NCBI RefSeq assembly: GCF_014202765.1
Contig: NZ_JACHHN010000003.1
Location: 434,001 to 498,000, forward strand
Reading direction: 5' to 3'
DNA: 64,000 bases
Origin: Silvimonas terrae
Lineage (GTDB): Bacteria > Pseudomonadota > Gammaproteobacteria > Burkholderiales > Chitinibacteraceae
Numbering within the stretch: the first letter of the stretch is position 1; each line of letters opens with the position of its first letter. The position numbers and the translations under genes were made by a program. The notes beneath the pieces were generated by a model. That model saw only the letters and a list, made by a program, of their open reading frames with translations. It made no database searches and was not told the origin of the DNA. Positions 55,763 through 64,000 of this stretch are shown one piece after another.

Positions 55763-55947
55763 GTTTGCTCGTCTCCCATGGCTAAAAATCAGACTGATGA
55801 TTCTAACAGACTAAAGCGCCAACCTTACTGGCATCTCTGTAACGCATGCCATCGCAAGTCTGCCGACGCACACCGCTCGTCCGCCATCAAAAGCCGGTGA
55901 TGAAACCATGAAGCCCAGACGGATCGCCAGTTCGCAAAGTCTGAAAA

Positions 55948-55976
55948 TAAAAAAACCGCCCACAAGGGGCGGTTTT
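55948..55976 (-). terminator. Terminator after rpsI
   Basis: AAAACCGCCC-acaag-GGGCGGTTTT hairpin; the A run before it gives a T run in the minus direction. It lies 26 bp after the rpsI stop. Confidence 0.85.
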
Positions 55977-56001
55977 CTGTGCAGCAAGTGCTCGCAGCGA
56001 A

Positions 56002-56394
56002 TTAACGCTTGGAGAACTGCTTGCGACGGCGGGCCTTGCGCAGACCAACCTTCTTACGTTCAACTTCACGGGCATCACGAGTCACCAGACCAGCAGCCTT
56101 CAGAGTCGGCTTCAGTTCAGCAGAGAAGTCGATCAGAGCGCGGGTGATGCCGTGACGCAGCGCGCCAGCTTGACCGGTTTCACCACCGCCAACCACATTG
56201 ACCAGAATGTCAAAGGATTGCAGGTTCTGGGTGAGTTCCAGCGGCTGACGAACAACCATGCGACCAGTTTCGCGAGCGAAGTATTGGTCCAGCGGCTTGC
56301 CGTTAACAACAATGTTGCCAGTACCCTTGGTCAGGAACACGCGAGCAACTGCGCTCTTGCGACGACCGGTACCGTAATAGTATTTGCCTACCAT
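56002..56394 (-). CDS. rpsI: 30S ribosomal protein S9
   Basis: 130 residues with the S9 signature [12 protein letters not shown], the motif [15 protein letters not shown] and the C-terminal [11 protein letters not shown] that reaches the P-site tRNA. It is 11 bp after rplM, with which it forms the usual two-gene operon. Confidence 0.98.
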   Translation of the reverse strand: MVGKYYYGTGRRKSAVARVFLTKGTGNIVVNGKPLDQYFARETGRMVVRQPLELTQNLQSFDILVNVVGGGETGQAGALRHGITRALIDFSAELKPTLKAAGLVTRDAREVERKKVGLRKARRRKQFSKR

Positions 56395-56405
56395 GTGGGC
56401 TTTCC

Positions 56406-56834
56406 TTAGATATCCAGAACTTGCGGCAGCTGGGCAGAGTGCGGGTGCTCAGTGCCAGCATAAACCTTCAGCTTCTTGAGCATGGCGTAGCCCAGAGGGC
56501 CCTTGGGCAGCATGCCCTTCACTGCGGTCTCGAGCACGCGGCCCGGGAACTTGTTTTGCAGTTCGGTGAAGGTACGTTCGTAAATACCACCCGGGAAGCC
56601 GGAGTGACGGTAGTAAATCTTGGACGTTGCCTTGTCACCGGTTACGCGCAGTTTGTCTGCGTTAACCACTACGATGTAGTCGCCCGTATCAACGTGAGGG
56701 GTGTACTCGGCCTTGTGCTTGCCACGCAGACGCTTGGCGATTTCAGCCGCGAGACGACCCAGCACTTTGTCAGTGGCGTCAACGACGTACCACTCGCGCT
56801 TTACCTCGTGCGGCTTGGCAGAAAAAGTTTTCAT
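56406..56834 (-). CDS. rplM: 50S ribosomal protein L13
   Basis: 142 residues from the ATG at 56834 ([19 protein letters not shown]), which is the exact length of the family; an in-frame start further out at 56852 is unlikely. Seen: [17 protein letters not shown] and the [16 protein letters not shown] end. First gene of the rplM-rpsI operon; its promoter should be in 56835-56946. Confidence 0.98.
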   Translation of the reverse strand: MKTFSAKPHEVKREWYVVDATDKVLGRLAAEIAKRLRGKHKAEYTPHVDTGDYIVVVNADKLRVTGDKATSKIYYRHSGFPGGIYERTFTELQNKFPGRVLETAVKGMLPKGPLGYAMLKKLKVYAGTEHPHSAQLPQVLDI

Positions 56835-56946
56835 AACTGCTCGTATCCACAATTCGATTTGGAGAAAGTCGCGGATTTTATCCCTGTATTCAAGGCTCTG
56901 TCAAACCTGAATGTGTCGGGATGCGCTAACACTGACATACGGTGGT

Positions 56947-57036
56947 AAAAAAAACGCAATCCTGGTCTGGATTGCGCTGAATTCCACCAAAGAAGGAGGA
57001 TGGAGGAGACAACATCAAGGCGAACCTTGACGTTGC
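56947..57036 (-). ncRNA. Candidate trans-acting small RNA with anti-Shine-Dalgarno loops
   Basis: About 90 nt on the minus strand. Order of elements: a stable hairpin AACGTCAAGG-TTCG-CCTTGATGTT with a UUCG loop; a CU-rich single-stranded stretch with two CCTCC boxes (TCTCCTCCATCCTCCTTC); and a terminator hairpin CGCAATCC-AGACCA-GGATTGCG followed by eight T. A -10/-35 pair lies upstream. No gene lies on this strand between the promoter and terminator. The layout is that of Hfq-dependent sRNAs that block ribosome binding sites, as in the Neisseria sibling sRNAs (by recall); targets are unknown. Confidence 0.75.
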
Positions 57037-57042
57037 GATTTG

Positions 57043-57072
57043 AGTATATGACAAACAGCTAAATCGTTTCAA
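57043..57072 (-). promoter_or_regulatory. Sigma70-like promoter of the candidate sRNA
   Basis: On the minus strand: TTGAAA (57072-57067), 18 bases, TATACT (57048-57043). A start near 57036 would give the ~90-nt transcript that ends at the T run 56954-56947. Confidence 0.7.
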
Positions 57073-57197
57073 GCAGAAATTGTTGCAATGCCGCAATCCA
57101 GGCAAAGTCCGCCGCGGCTGGCCGCACGCCAGGTTGAAAGGCTACAATCTTGCACCACATATAATCTTTATATTCAGACCGACACGCGGGATTGATA

Positions 57198-57617
57198 ATG
57201 AAAGCACGATTGAAATGGGTTGAAGCAGTCAGCTTCCTGGCCGAATCCGGTTCCGGCCACGCGGTATTGATGGATGGCGCGCCAGAAGGCGGTGGCCGTA
57301 ACCTGGGTCCGCGCCCGATGGAACTGGTGCTGATGGGCACCGTAGGCTGCACCACGTACGACGTGATCCATATCCTGAAGAAAAGCCGTGCCGACGTGCG
57401 CGACTGTGTCGTGGAGGTCGACTCCGACCGTGCCACGGAAGACCCGAAAGTATTCACCCGCATCCACTTTCATTTCATTGTGACTGGCAAGGCACTCAAG
57501 CCCGAGCTGGTGGAACGCGCCATCAAACTGTCGGCAGAGAAATACTGTTCAGCTTCCATCATGCTGGGCAAGACCGCCGACATTACCCATGATTTTGAGA
57601 TTCGCGAGGCCGAATAA
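57198..57617 (+). CDS. OsmC-family protein
   Basis: 139 residues from the ATG at 57198. The two redox Cys are in GTVGCTTYDV and EKYCSASIML, as in OsmC/YhfA proteins, and RPMELVLMGT is the family motif. OsmC members reduce organic hydroperoxides; the YhfA-like subgroup to which this fits is less studied. Downstream of it is a hairpin terminator. A TATAAT at 57160-57165 lies in a suitable place for the promoter, but spacing to a -35 was not optimal. Confidence 0.92.
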   Translation: MKARLKWVEAVSFLAESGSGHAVLMDGAPEGGGRNLGPRPMELVLMGTVGCTTYDVIHILKKSRADVRDCVVEVDSDRATEDPKVFTRIHFHFIVTGKALKPELVERAIKLSAEKYCSASIMLGKTADITHDFEIREAE

Positions 57618-57655
57618 GCCCCTTGGGCTGGCGCCCTATATAGAAAAGAAAAACA

Positions 57656-57681
57656 AAAAGGCCGCTGACAAGCGGCCTTTT
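57656..57681. terminator. Terminator osmC / focA
   Basis: AAAAGGCCGCT-gaca-AGCGGCCTTTT, placed between the convergent osmC-like and focA genes. Confidence 0.85.
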
Positions 57682-57702
57682 CTGTTTGCAGGTGCAGAGG
57701 GT

Positions 57703-58557
57703 TCAGGGAACGAGGTCTGGCACGCAGCCTTGCGTCACTTCTGGCTCAGCTGTGCTGACTGGCTGGCTTTTACGGGCTGGTAGATAAATCAGCGCATACG
57801 GCAGGCCAATCATCAGTGCGCCGCCCACCAGGTTGCCCAGCGTGGCAGGAATCAGGTTGCCGATGATGAACTGGCTCATGCTGATATCTGCACCGGCCAT
57901 CATGGCCGCCGGGATGATGAACAGGTTGGCGATACTGTGCTCCATACCCAGCGTAACAAAGGCCATCACCGGGAACCAGATGCCCAGCATGCGTCCAAAG
58001 GTATCTTTGGCGGAATAACCCTGCATGGAGGCCACGCAGACCAGCATGTTGGCGAGCAACCCCTTGGTGAAGGTCATCCAGAACGGGTGTGACACTTTGC
58101 CCTGGGCGATATTGACGAGGAACTGGGTGGCCGCGTCCGACGTCAGCAAATGCGTTTCCAGCCCGAACAACCATGCGGTCGCCACAGCACCAATGGCATT
58201 ACCAACAAAAGAGATGACCCAGAAGCGCACCAGCAGTTTGTGGCCGATACCACCCTGCCACCAGCCGGTGAAGCCGCCGGCGCAATTAGAAGTAAACAGA
58301 TCGACCCCGGTCAGGGTGACGGCAATAAAGCCCAGCGGAAACACCGCGCCGAACAAAAGCTTCACCAGCCCCGGGTTCGTCGCCGCAAGGCCGGTAGCGC
58401 CACCGGCAACTTCCATGGCCAGCAGGGTGCCAAGGCCAATGAACATCCCGCCCAGTACCGCCATCAGGCCCAAGCGCCACACAGGCATCCGCGCTTTCTC
58501 GGTGCCGTGATGGGCCATGTAATCGACAATTTCAGAAGGAGAACGTAGAAGCGACAT
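57703..58557 (-). CDS. focA: Formate/nitrite transporter
   Basis: 284 residues, six predicted TM segments in the aquaporin-like FNT fold. The motif LFTSNCAGGFTGWW and the later NLIPATLGNLVGGALMIGL match FocA/NirC-type channels. FocA moves formate across the inner membrane during anaerobic growth. A perfect FNR box lies 104 bp upstream. No pfl gene is within the window. Confidence 0.93.
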   Translation of the reverse strand: MSLLRSPSEIVDYMAHHGTEKARMPVWRLGLMAVLGGMFIGLGTLLAMEVAGGATGLAATNPGLVKLLFGAVFPLGFIAVTLTGVDLFTSNCAGGFTGWWQGGIGHKLLVRFWVISFVGNAIGAVATAWLFGLETHLLTSDAATQFLVNIAQGKVSHPFWMTFTKGLLANMLVCVASMQGYSAKDTFGRMLGIWFPVMAFVTLGMEHSIANLFIIPAAMMAGADISMSQFIIGNLIPATLGNLVGGALMIGLPYALIYLPARKSQPVSTAEPEVTQGCVPDLVP

Positions 58558-58660
58558 GCCGCACCCGCAAGGTCAAATGATATGACATGCAGTTATACGC
58601 GTCGGACGCGGGCCAACTCTGTGAACAAGTTCCGACCCGGCACTTTGTCCTGGAGATTTA

Positions 58661-58674
58661 TTGATTCAAATCAA
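58661..58674. promoter_or_regulatory. FNR/Anr box upstream of focA
   Basis: TTGAT-TCAA-ATCAA is a perfect match to the FNR consensus TTGAT-N4-ATCAA and is palindromic. It lies 104 bp before the focA start. The other neighbour, coq7, ends at 58729, so focA is the only likely target. Confidence 0.8.
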
Positions 58675-58728
58675 GCATTTCGGGAGGTCGCCCACGTGAC
58701 CTCCTCCTTCTGGCGGATTTACAGACCG

Positions 58729-59382
58729 TTAGAAGCGGTACGCCAGGGATGTCATGATCTTTGAAGTGCCCGCCATCAGACGCACTACCGGGGCGGGCAG
58801 CGGCACCCCGCCCATGTCTTCGGCCAGATGGGCGTGCTGCATTTCATCGGTATGCATCTGTTCAACGACAGCACGGCTTTTGGCGTCTTGCGGCGGTAAT
58901 TCCAGCAGGTGTGATTGCAGGTGCGCCCCAACCTGGCGCTCGGTTTCGACCAGGAAACCCAGATTCCACTTATCCCCGATCACACCAGCTGCCACGCCCA
59001 GCGCAAGACTACCTGCGTACCATAGTGGGTTGAGTACGCTGGGGTGACTCCCCAGATCATGCAGACGGTGTTCGGTCCAGGCCAGGTGCTCTACTTCTTC
59101 ATGCGCAGCATGGCGCAAGGCATTTCGCGCAGCCGGGTCACGTGCAGTCAGGCTCTGACCTTGATACAAGGCCTGGGCGCAGACTTCGCCGGTGTGATTG
59201 ACGCGCATCAGGCCGGCGGCATGCGCCTTGTCAGCCTCGGTCATGTCGGCCTCATCGATATGCGCATCCGGATGTGCCCGTTCGCTCATGGCCGGCGCGG
59301 CCAGGGTGCGCAACATGACATCAAACTCGCCAATGAGGCGATCAACGGACGGCAGGACGGGCAGACGAGGCAAAGGCAGCAT
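58729..59382 (-). CDS. coq7: Demethoxyubiquinone hydroxylase Coq7
   Basis: 217 residues, ferritin-like di-iron protein. The iron ligands lie in the motifs HTGEVCAQAL, HEEVEHLAW and DEMQHAHL. It hydroxylates 2-polyprenyl-3-methyl-6-methoxy-1,4-benzoquinol in ubiquinone synthesis. Typical for betaproteobacteria, which use Coq7 and not UbiF. Confidence 0.95.
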   Translation of the reverse strand: MLPLPRLPVLPSVDRLIGEFDVMLRTLAAPAMSERAHPDAHIDEADMTEADKAHAAGLMRVNHTGEVCAQALYQGQSLTARDPAARNALRHAAHEEVEHLAWTEHRLHDLGSHPSVLNPLWYAGSLALGVAAGVIGDKWNLGFLVETERQVGAHLQSHLLELPPQDAKSRAVVEQMHTDEMQHAHLAEDMGGVPLPAPVVRLMAGTSKIMTSLAYRF

Positions 59383-59502
59383 GGCGAGGGTATCCAGTAA
59401 TCAACCGGTTTGCAGGCGCAAACTGGTCCATATTCTAGCGCAAGGACACGCTTGCATGCCGTGATATCATTGCCGCTCTTGTCCCTCATCGAGTCATTAC
59501 GC

Positions 59503-60063
59503 ATGAAAAAGTTCTTGCTGGCACTGGGCCTGACACTGATCGCAGGCATGGCTGCAGCGGCCAATCCGCAAGTGGTTCTGGAAACCTCCAAAGGCCAGGT
59601 CACGGTCGAGTTGTACCCGGATGCCGCTCCGGCGTCCGTCGCCAACTTTCTGCAATATGTAAAAGACAAACACTACGATGGCACTATCTTTCATCGGGTG
59701 ATCAAGGACTTTGTGGTGCAAGGCGGCGGTATGGACGTCAACATGAGTGAACGTCCGACGCGCGCACCCGTCAAAAACGAAGCGGCCCGCGCATACAAGG
59801 CCGGGTTGAAGAATGATCGCGGCACGCTGGCCATGGCCCGCACCGCTGATCCGGATTCGGCCACCAGCCAGTTCTATATCAATCTCAAGAACAATGATTT
59901 CCTGAATTACCCTGGCCGTGATGGTTACGGCTATACCGTGTTCGGCAAGGTGATCAAGGGCATGGACGTTGTTGACGCCATTGCCAACACACCGACCCAG
60001 CCGGGTGATGTTCCCACTACGCCGGTGCTGCTCAAAAGCGCCCGCGCCGGCAGCGCCAAATAA
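59503..60063 (+). CDS. ppiA: Peptidyl-prolyl cis-trans isomerase A, periplasmic
   Basis: 186 residues from the ATG at 59503. Signal peptide KKFLLALGLTLIAGMAAAA, then a cyclophilin domain with FHRVIKDFVVQGGG (catalytic Arg), MARTADPDSATSQFYINL and YTVFGKVIKGM. Acts in periplasmic protein folding. A tandem cytoplasmic homologue follows. Confidence 0.94.
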   Translation: MKKFLLALGLTLIAGMAAAANPQVVLETSKGQVTVELYPDAAPASVANFLQYVKDKHYDGTIFHRVIKDFVVQGGGMDVNMSERPTRAPVKNEAARAYKAGLKNDRGTLAMARTADPDSATSQFYINLKNNDFLNYPGRDGYGYTVFGKVIKGMDVVDAIANTPTQPGDVPTTPVLLKSARAGSAK

Positions 60064-60102
60064 CGTTTGAAATTTGTAGAACCCATCAAAGGACACTAGA
60101 CC

Positions 60103-60606
60103 ATGACGACCAAAGTGAAGCTTGCCACCTCCATGGGCGATATCGTGCTGGAGCTGGACGAAGCCAAAGCACCGAAAACCGTCGCCAATTTTGTGCAATA
60201 TGTACAAGACGGCCACTACAACGGTACGGTGTTCCACCGGGTCATTGATGGCTTTATGGTTCAGGGCGGCGGTTTTGAGCCTGGCCTGAAGCAAAAGCCG
60301 ACTCGCGAGAACATTGAAAACGAAGCGGCGAATGGCCTGAAGAACGACGCGTACACCGTGGCCATGGCCCGCACGCCGGAACCGCATTCCGCCTCGGCCC
60401 AGTTCTTTATCAATGTGTCTGACAATGACTTCCTGAACTACAAGTCTCCGACACCGCAAGGCTGGGGCTATGCCGTGTTCGGCAAAGTGGTAGAGGGCAA
60501 GGACGTTGTTGACCAGATCAAGGGCGTGAAGACCGGCAACAAGGGCTTCCACCAGGACGTGCCGCGCGACGATGTCACCATCGACAGCGCAGAAGTCCTC
60601 GAATAA
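60103..60606 (+). CDS. ppiB: Peptidyl-prolyl cis-trans isomerase B, cytoplasmic
   Basis: 167 residues, no signal peptide. Cyclophilin with [33 protein letters not shown] and [14 protein letters not shown]. Probably a duplication partner of ppiA 39 bp upstream. Followed by a terminator. Confidence 0.95.
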   Translation: MTTKVKLATSMGDIVLELDEAKAPKTVANFVQYVQDGHYNGTVFHRVIDGFMVQGGGFEPGLKQKPTRENIENEAANGLKNDAYTVAMARTPEPHSASAQFFINVSDNDFLNYKSPTPQGWGYAVFGKVVEGKDVVDQIKGVKTGNKGFHQDVPRDDVTIDSAEVLE

Positions 60607-60627
60607 GCGATTGACCTTTGTGGCACA

Positions 60628-60657
60628 AAAAAGCGCGGTCATCTGGCCGCGCTTTTT
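60628..60657. terminator. Terminator after ppiB
   Basis: AAAAAGCGCGG-tcatctgg-CCGCGCTTTTT, 22 bp after the ppiB stop. Confidence 0.85.
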
Positions 60658-60672
60658 GTATCCTGCTGATTC

Positions 60673-61464
60673 ATGATGACCCGACCCATCCTGTTTATTT
60701 CTGATCTGCACCTGTCTGAGGCTGACCCGGCCACGACGGCGGCATTTTGCCGTTTTCTGGCTGGACACGCTCGCACCGCCAGCCGGCTATACATCCTGGG
60801 CGATTTGTTTAACGCGTGGATCGGGGATGACCAGCTCTCAGAGCCGTACTACGCCGGCATGGCCGAGGCGATCAAGGCGCTCGCCACCAGCGGTGTGGCC
60901 ATCTATTTCATGCCGGGCAACCGGGATTTTCTCTGCGGTAAACGGCTGGCGCGCGAAGCCGGCTTGCGTATCCTGCCTGATCCATCCGTCATCACACTGG
61001 ATGACGGCAAGCCGGTGTTACTGGCGCATGGTGATGCGTATTGCACCGACGACGTCAGCTATATGAAGTTTCGCCGGATTGTCCGCAGCCGCTGGGCCCA
61101 GGCCATCTGGTCGGCCCTGCCCTATCGCTGGCGCAACCGCAAAGCCGGGCAATTGCGGGCACAGTCTTCTGCCGCCAACCAGACCAAGATGCACGCCATC
61201 ATGGATGTCAATGCGGCCGCGATTGAAGGCGCGCTACGCCAGGCCGGGACGGACGTGCTGGTTCATGGCCACACCCATCGCCCGGCGCGACATAAGGCCT
61301 CGTTTGGCACGCGCTGGGTTTTGCCAGACTGGTATGCCGGCGCGGGGGGATATCTGCAATGGCAAGATGGCGAATGGGCCATGCGCACGCTGGAAGATGC
61401 CGCGTTACTGGATGAAACCGGCCAGCCCCAAGCCGGGTTGCGCGGCCCGGCGCACGTTCACTGA
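60673..61464 (+). CDS. lpxH: UDP-2,3-diacylglucosamine pyrophosphatase
   Basis: 263 residues (first two codons both ATG). The calcineurin-like metal ligands are in ISDLHLSE, ILGDLFNAWIGDD, MPGNRDFL, LAHGDAYC and VHGHTHRP. LpxH makes lipid X in the fourth step of lipid A synthesis, at the inner-membrane face. It follows ppiB as in many proteobacteria. Confidence 0.96.
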   Translation: MMTRPILFISDLHLSEADPATTAAFCRFLAGHARTASRLYILGDLFNAWIGDDQLSEPYYAGMAEAIKALATSGVAIYFMPGNRDFLCGKRLAREAGLRILPDPSVITLDDGKPVLLAHGDAYCTDDVSYMKFRRIVRSRWAQAIWSALPYRWRNRKAGQLRAQSSAANQTKMHAIMDVNAAAIEGALRQAGTDVLVHGHTHRPARHKASFGTRWVLPDWYAGAGGYLQWQDGEWAMRTLEDAALLDETGQPQAGLRGPAHVH

Positions 61465-61478
61465 TACACCCACACCGG

Positions 61479-62399
61479 TTAGCGGTGACGTTCAATCACG
61501 TCATGCACGCAAGCAATGTGATCCGGCCCGATCCCGCAGCAGCCACCCACAATACTCACGCCCTCGTCCAGCCAGCGTTGCGCCCACCGGGCATAACCTG
61601 GCGGGTCCAGATCCGGGCGTAATTCATCGAGCGCGCCATTGGCTTCGGCATCCACACTTTGCGGTGGAAAAGCATTGGCGTAGACGCCCAGTGGCACGCT
61701 GGCTTGCAGATTCGCCAGCATGGTCTGCGCCGCCTTGACCGCCGCACTCATCACCTCTGGCTGGCTGCAATTGAACAGCACTGCGGCCGCACCCAGTTCT
61801 ACCGCAACCCTGACAGCCTCTGCCACAGCCTCGCCCGAGCGGATACGCGGGTGTGCGGGATCCGGCTGTTCGTCTTGCAGCGTGTAGGACACCCACAGCG
61901 GTTGCGTCTGCCTTTGCGCATTCAGGGCGGCACGCACGGCGACGATCTCTGCGGTGGTGCTCTGGGTTTCTGCCAGCCAGACATCGACAAACGGTGCAAG
62001 GCCACCGATCAGGCAGGCGAGAATGCGATCAGCCTGCTTGCGATCAAACAAATCGGCCCGGTAAGAGCCGCAAGTGGGCGGCAACGAACCAGCCACACGT
62101 ACCGGATGCGACGCCGCCGTGGCCGCATCCCGCGCCAGTTGGCCTGCCAGTGCGGCCAGTTGCCGGCCTTCGACCGCAAACACGGCTTCGCCCACATGAA
62201 AGGGCACGACGGCGTAACTGTTGGTGGTAATGACCTGTGCGCCAGCTGCAATAAAGTGGTCATGCACTGAACGCACGGACTGCGGGGCCTCCATCAGCGC
62301 CAGCGCCGACCATTCCGGCTGGCGGAACGGCGCACCAATGCGCGCCAGTTCGTGGCCCATGCCGCCGTCCAGCAAGATCACTTCACGCGCTGTGCTCAC
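61479..62399 (-). CDS. mmuM: Homocysteine S-methyltransferase
   Basis: 306 residues from a GTG start overlapping the ispF stop (GTGA). The zinc ligands lie in VLFNCSQPE and the double Cys [11 protein letters not shown]; the N-terminal [12 protein letters not shown] is the family motif. It methylates homocysteine to methionine with S-methylmethionine or SAM. It is the last gene of the ispD-msrC-ispF-mmuM operon. No mmuP transporter is near. Confidence 0.93.
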   Translation of the reverse strand: MSTAREVILLDGGMGHELARIGAPFRQPEWSALALMEAPQSVRSVHDHFIAAGAQVITTNSYAVVPFHVGEAVFAVEGRQLAALAGQLARDAATAASHPVRVAGSLPPTCGSYRADLFDRKQADRILACLIGGLAPFVDVWLAETQSTTAEIVAVRAALNAQRQTQPLWVSYTLQDEQPDPAHPRIRSGEAVAEAVRVAVELGAAAVLFNCSQPEVMSAAVKAAQTMLANLQASVPLGVYANAFPPQSVDAEANGALDELRPDLDPPGYARWAQRWLDEGVSIVGGCCGIGPDHIACVHDVIERHR

Positions 62400-62890
62400 T
62401 GGGCAATGACGCCGTGTTCACGAGGCAGCAGCAAGCAAACGGCCTGGGCCTCTACAGATTCGGACGCCCCCACCGGGCCCAGTTTTTCATAGGTCTTGGC
62501 TTTGACATTCACCTGCCCTGGTGTCACACCCAGGTCCGCCGCAATATTGACCACCATGGCCGGGATATGCGGGGCCATTTTAGGTTGCTGGATCAGGATG
62601 CTGGCATCGACATTGCCCACCTGCCAGCCGGCCTCGCCAACACGGCGCACCGCCTCGCGCAGCAACACGCGACTGTCCGCGCCTTTGAAATTCGGGTCAG
62701 TATCCGGAAAATGCCGGCCGATATCGCCCAGGCCGGCCGCGCCCAGCACGGCATCGGTAATGGCGTGCAGCAAGGCGTCGGCATCCGAGTGGCCCAGCAG
62801 ACCCAAATGAAACGGAATCTCCACGCCCCCCAGGATCAGCTTGCGCCCTTCAACCAGCCGATGAACGTCCCAGCCCTGACCGATTCTCAT
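62396..62890 (-). CDS. ispF: 2-C-methyl-D-erythritol 2,4-cyclodiphosphate synthase
   Basis: 164 residues from the ATG at 62890, coupled to the preceding gene by ATGA. IspF motifs: GWDVHRL (D8, H10), [19 protein letters not shown] and [11 protein letters not shown]. It closes the cyclic diphosphate in the MEP isoprenoid pathway. Complete. Confidence 0.96.
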   Translation of the reverse strand: MRIGQGWDVHRLVEGRKLILGGVEIPFHLGLLGHSDADALLHAITDAVLGAAGLGDIGRHFPDTDPNFKGADSRVLLREAVRRVGEAGWQVGNVDASILIQQPKMAPHIPAMVVNIAADLGVTPGQVNVKAKTYEKLGPVGASESVEAQAVCLLLPREHGVIAQ

Positions 62891-63384
62891 GCCGGCACCT
62901 TGTATGACACGCCCGTCATCACGGCCATCAGGCGTTCCAGCCAATAGCCATCTTCATCGTCAAACGTCGCCAGTTCTGTGCTATCGACATCCAGCACGCC
63001 AGTCACTTTGCCATCGGCGTCGTGCAGCGGCACCACCACTTCAGAGCGAGAGAGCGAAGAACACGCGATATGGCCGGGGAACGCATCCACATCCGGCACC
63101 ACCAGCGTTTTGTTCTGTGCCCAGGACCCGCCACACACCCCCTTGCCCCAGGCAATCCGCGTGCAGGCAATCGGTCCCTGGAAGGGTCCGAGCACCAGTT
63201 GCTCACCCACCACCCGGTAAAAGCCGATCCACAGCCAGCCAAAGGTCATTTGCAGTGCCGCAGCGGTATTGGCCATGCGGGCGATAGGGTCGGGCTCACC
63301 ATCCAGCAAGGCGATCAGTTGCTTTTCCAGCGACTGGTAGCGTTCTGCCTTGCTACCGCCCTCGATCACCAGTGTTTCTGCCAT
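62887..63384 (-). CDS. msrC: Free methionine-R-sulfoxide reductase (GAF)
   Basis: 165 residues, a single GAF domain. The three Cys of fRMsr are visible: [19 protein letters not shown] and [16 protein letters not shown]. The enzyme reduces free Met-R-sulfoxide with thioredoxin. Its stop is coupled to ispF (ATGA), and ispD lies 7 bp upstream, so it is inserted in the isp operon. Confidence 0.93.
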   Translation of the reverse strand: MAETLVIEGGSKAERYQSLEKQLIALLDGEPDPIARMANTAAALQMTFGWLWIGFYRVVGEQLVLGPFQGPIACTRIAWGKGVCGGSWAQNKTLVVPDVDAFPGHIACSSLSRSEVVVPLHDADGKVTGVLDVDSTELATFDDEDGYWLERLMAVMTGVSYKVPA

Positions 63385-63391
63385 GTTTTTC

Positions 63392-64000
63392 TTAATCCTT
63401 GTCGATGGTTGCGCTGGCCAGGATCAGGCTGGCCAGGTGTAAATCCTGCGGGTAGGTCACCTTCAGGTTCCACGGGCTACCGTGTATCAGTTTTGGCGAT
63501 TGACCGGTTTTTTCAATGGCGCTGGCCTCATCGGTGATATCCGGCCCCATACCGTCCACGAGCGCATCGTGCAACGGTTGCAGGCGGAACATCTGTGGCG
63601 TCTGCGCTTGCCACAGACCATCCCGCGGGCGTGTAGCAGCAATACGCCGGTCTGCATCTGCCGCCTTGAGCGTATCGGCCACCGGCACGGCCAGAATGCC
63701 CCCGACCGGATCATCGGCAAGCTCACTGATCATGCCGGAGACCAGTTCCGGAGCAATGCACGGGCGGGCGGCATCATGCACCAGCACCCAGCTTTGCGCG
63801 TCATGGCCGGCGGCGCGCAAGGCATCAAGCCCGTTGCAAACCGACGCAGCACGGGTATCGCCGCCGCAACGCAGCACCAACAGTCGCTCAAAACCGTGCC
63901 AGGCCAGCTCATCCCAGCGCGTGTCATCGGCCGAGATGACCACGGCCACCAGATCAATCTCCGGCACGGCATGCAGCGCGGCGACCGTGTGTTCCACCAC
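63392..64000 (-). CDS. ispD: 2-C-methyl-D-erythritol 4-phosphate cytidylyltransferase (cut by window end)
   Basis: At least 202 residues of the C-terminal part. Seen: VLVHDAARPCIAPELV, a conserved catalytic region, ATRPRDGLWQAQTPQMF and a C-terminal PQDLHLASLIL. IspD makes CDP-methylerythritol in the MEP pathway. The N-terminal CTP-binding loop is outside the window. Confidence 0.95.
   Translation of the reverse strand: MVEHTVAALHAVPEIDLVAVVISADDTRWDELAWHGFERLLVLRCGGDTRAASVCNGLDALRAAGHDAQSWVLVHDAARPCIAPELVSGMISELADDPVGGILAVPVADTLKAADADRRIAATRPRDGLWQAQTPQMFRLQPLHDALVDGMGPDITDEASAIEKTGQSPKLIHGSPWNLKVTYPQDLHLASLILASATIDKD

Noticed and set aside
56985-57010. GGAGGATGGAGG on the plus strand as a ribosome binding site
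   Set aside because: No start codon with a sensible frame follows; osmC begins almost 190 bp further. The minus-strand sRNA reading explains it better.
57059-57463. Minus-strand frame opposite the OsmC gene
   Set aside because: Lies opposite well-supported OsmC motifs and has no domain; starts inside the other gene.
59497-60768. 423-residue minus-strand frame across ppiA and ppiB
   Set aside because: Shadow of the two cyclophilins, no domain, His/Gly/Arg-rich reverse composition.

Overview
The window looks like a chromosomal segment of a GC-rich betaproteobacterium, most likely of the Neisseriales/Chromobacteriaceae type (inferred). The evidence is the housekeeping order rplM-rpsI / argC-DUF6776-bactofilin / erpA, the rsmI / lpoA-yraN-diaA-dolP cluster, and coq7, ispD-ispF, recQ and a betaproteobacterial-type polyphosphate:AMP phosphotransferase. 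Coding density is high, and neighbouring genes are often coupled by ATGA or GTGA overlaps.

Layout. 1-7.9 kb: the end of a glutathione S-transferase gene, then a five-gene ABC importer plus GH42 beta-galactosidase operon facing away from a LacI-type regulator, with a perfect 20-bp palindrome between them. 8-19.7 kb: accessory redox and efflux genes (aldo/keto reductase, three-way LysR/TetR/MFS arrangements). This stretch includes a Tet(A)-like exporter and a TetX-like FAD monooxygenase, each facing a TetR-family gene. 19.8-27.8 kb: an RbsABC-type sugar importer running directly into mtnK-mtnB-mtnD-mtnC, with mtnA convergent. This reads as a methylthioribose uptake and methionine salvage locus. 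28-35.5 kb: an SDR/LysR pair, an unusual coupled pair (a protein with about 18 DGTN repeats and a 2-oxoglutarate/Fe(II) oxygenase-like protein), an acyltransferase-3 and a MarR-MFS efflux operon.

35.6-39.98 kb is a small AT-rich genomic island in the 3' end of tRNA-Leu(CAA). It has a 19/20-nt att duplication, an internally deleted tyrosine recombinase gene, an AlpA remnant, an Imm35/YrhB-like protein with an L7/L12-like tail, and a module resembling sce7726/beta-family proteins plus a small membrane protein that may be a defence system. The original tRNA terminator appears to have been left behind on the far side of the island.

40-64 kb is mostly core genome: rsmI, lpoA cluster, tesA, YbbA/YbbP exporter, recQ, pap, erpA, bactofilin, argC, ribosomal proteins S9/L13, OsmC, focA, coq7, two cyclophilins, lpxH and an ispD-msrC-ispF-mmuM operon cut by the window edge. 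Between rplM and osmC there is a very convincing unannotated small RNA: a sigma70-like promoter, a UUCG-capped hairpin, a single-stranded CU-rich anti-Shine-Dalgarno stretch and an intrinsic terminator.

Themes: sulfur/methionine recovery recurs (mtn locus, free methionine-R-sulfoxide reductase, homocysteine methyltransferase), and several divergent regulator/target pairs carry clear palindromic operators.
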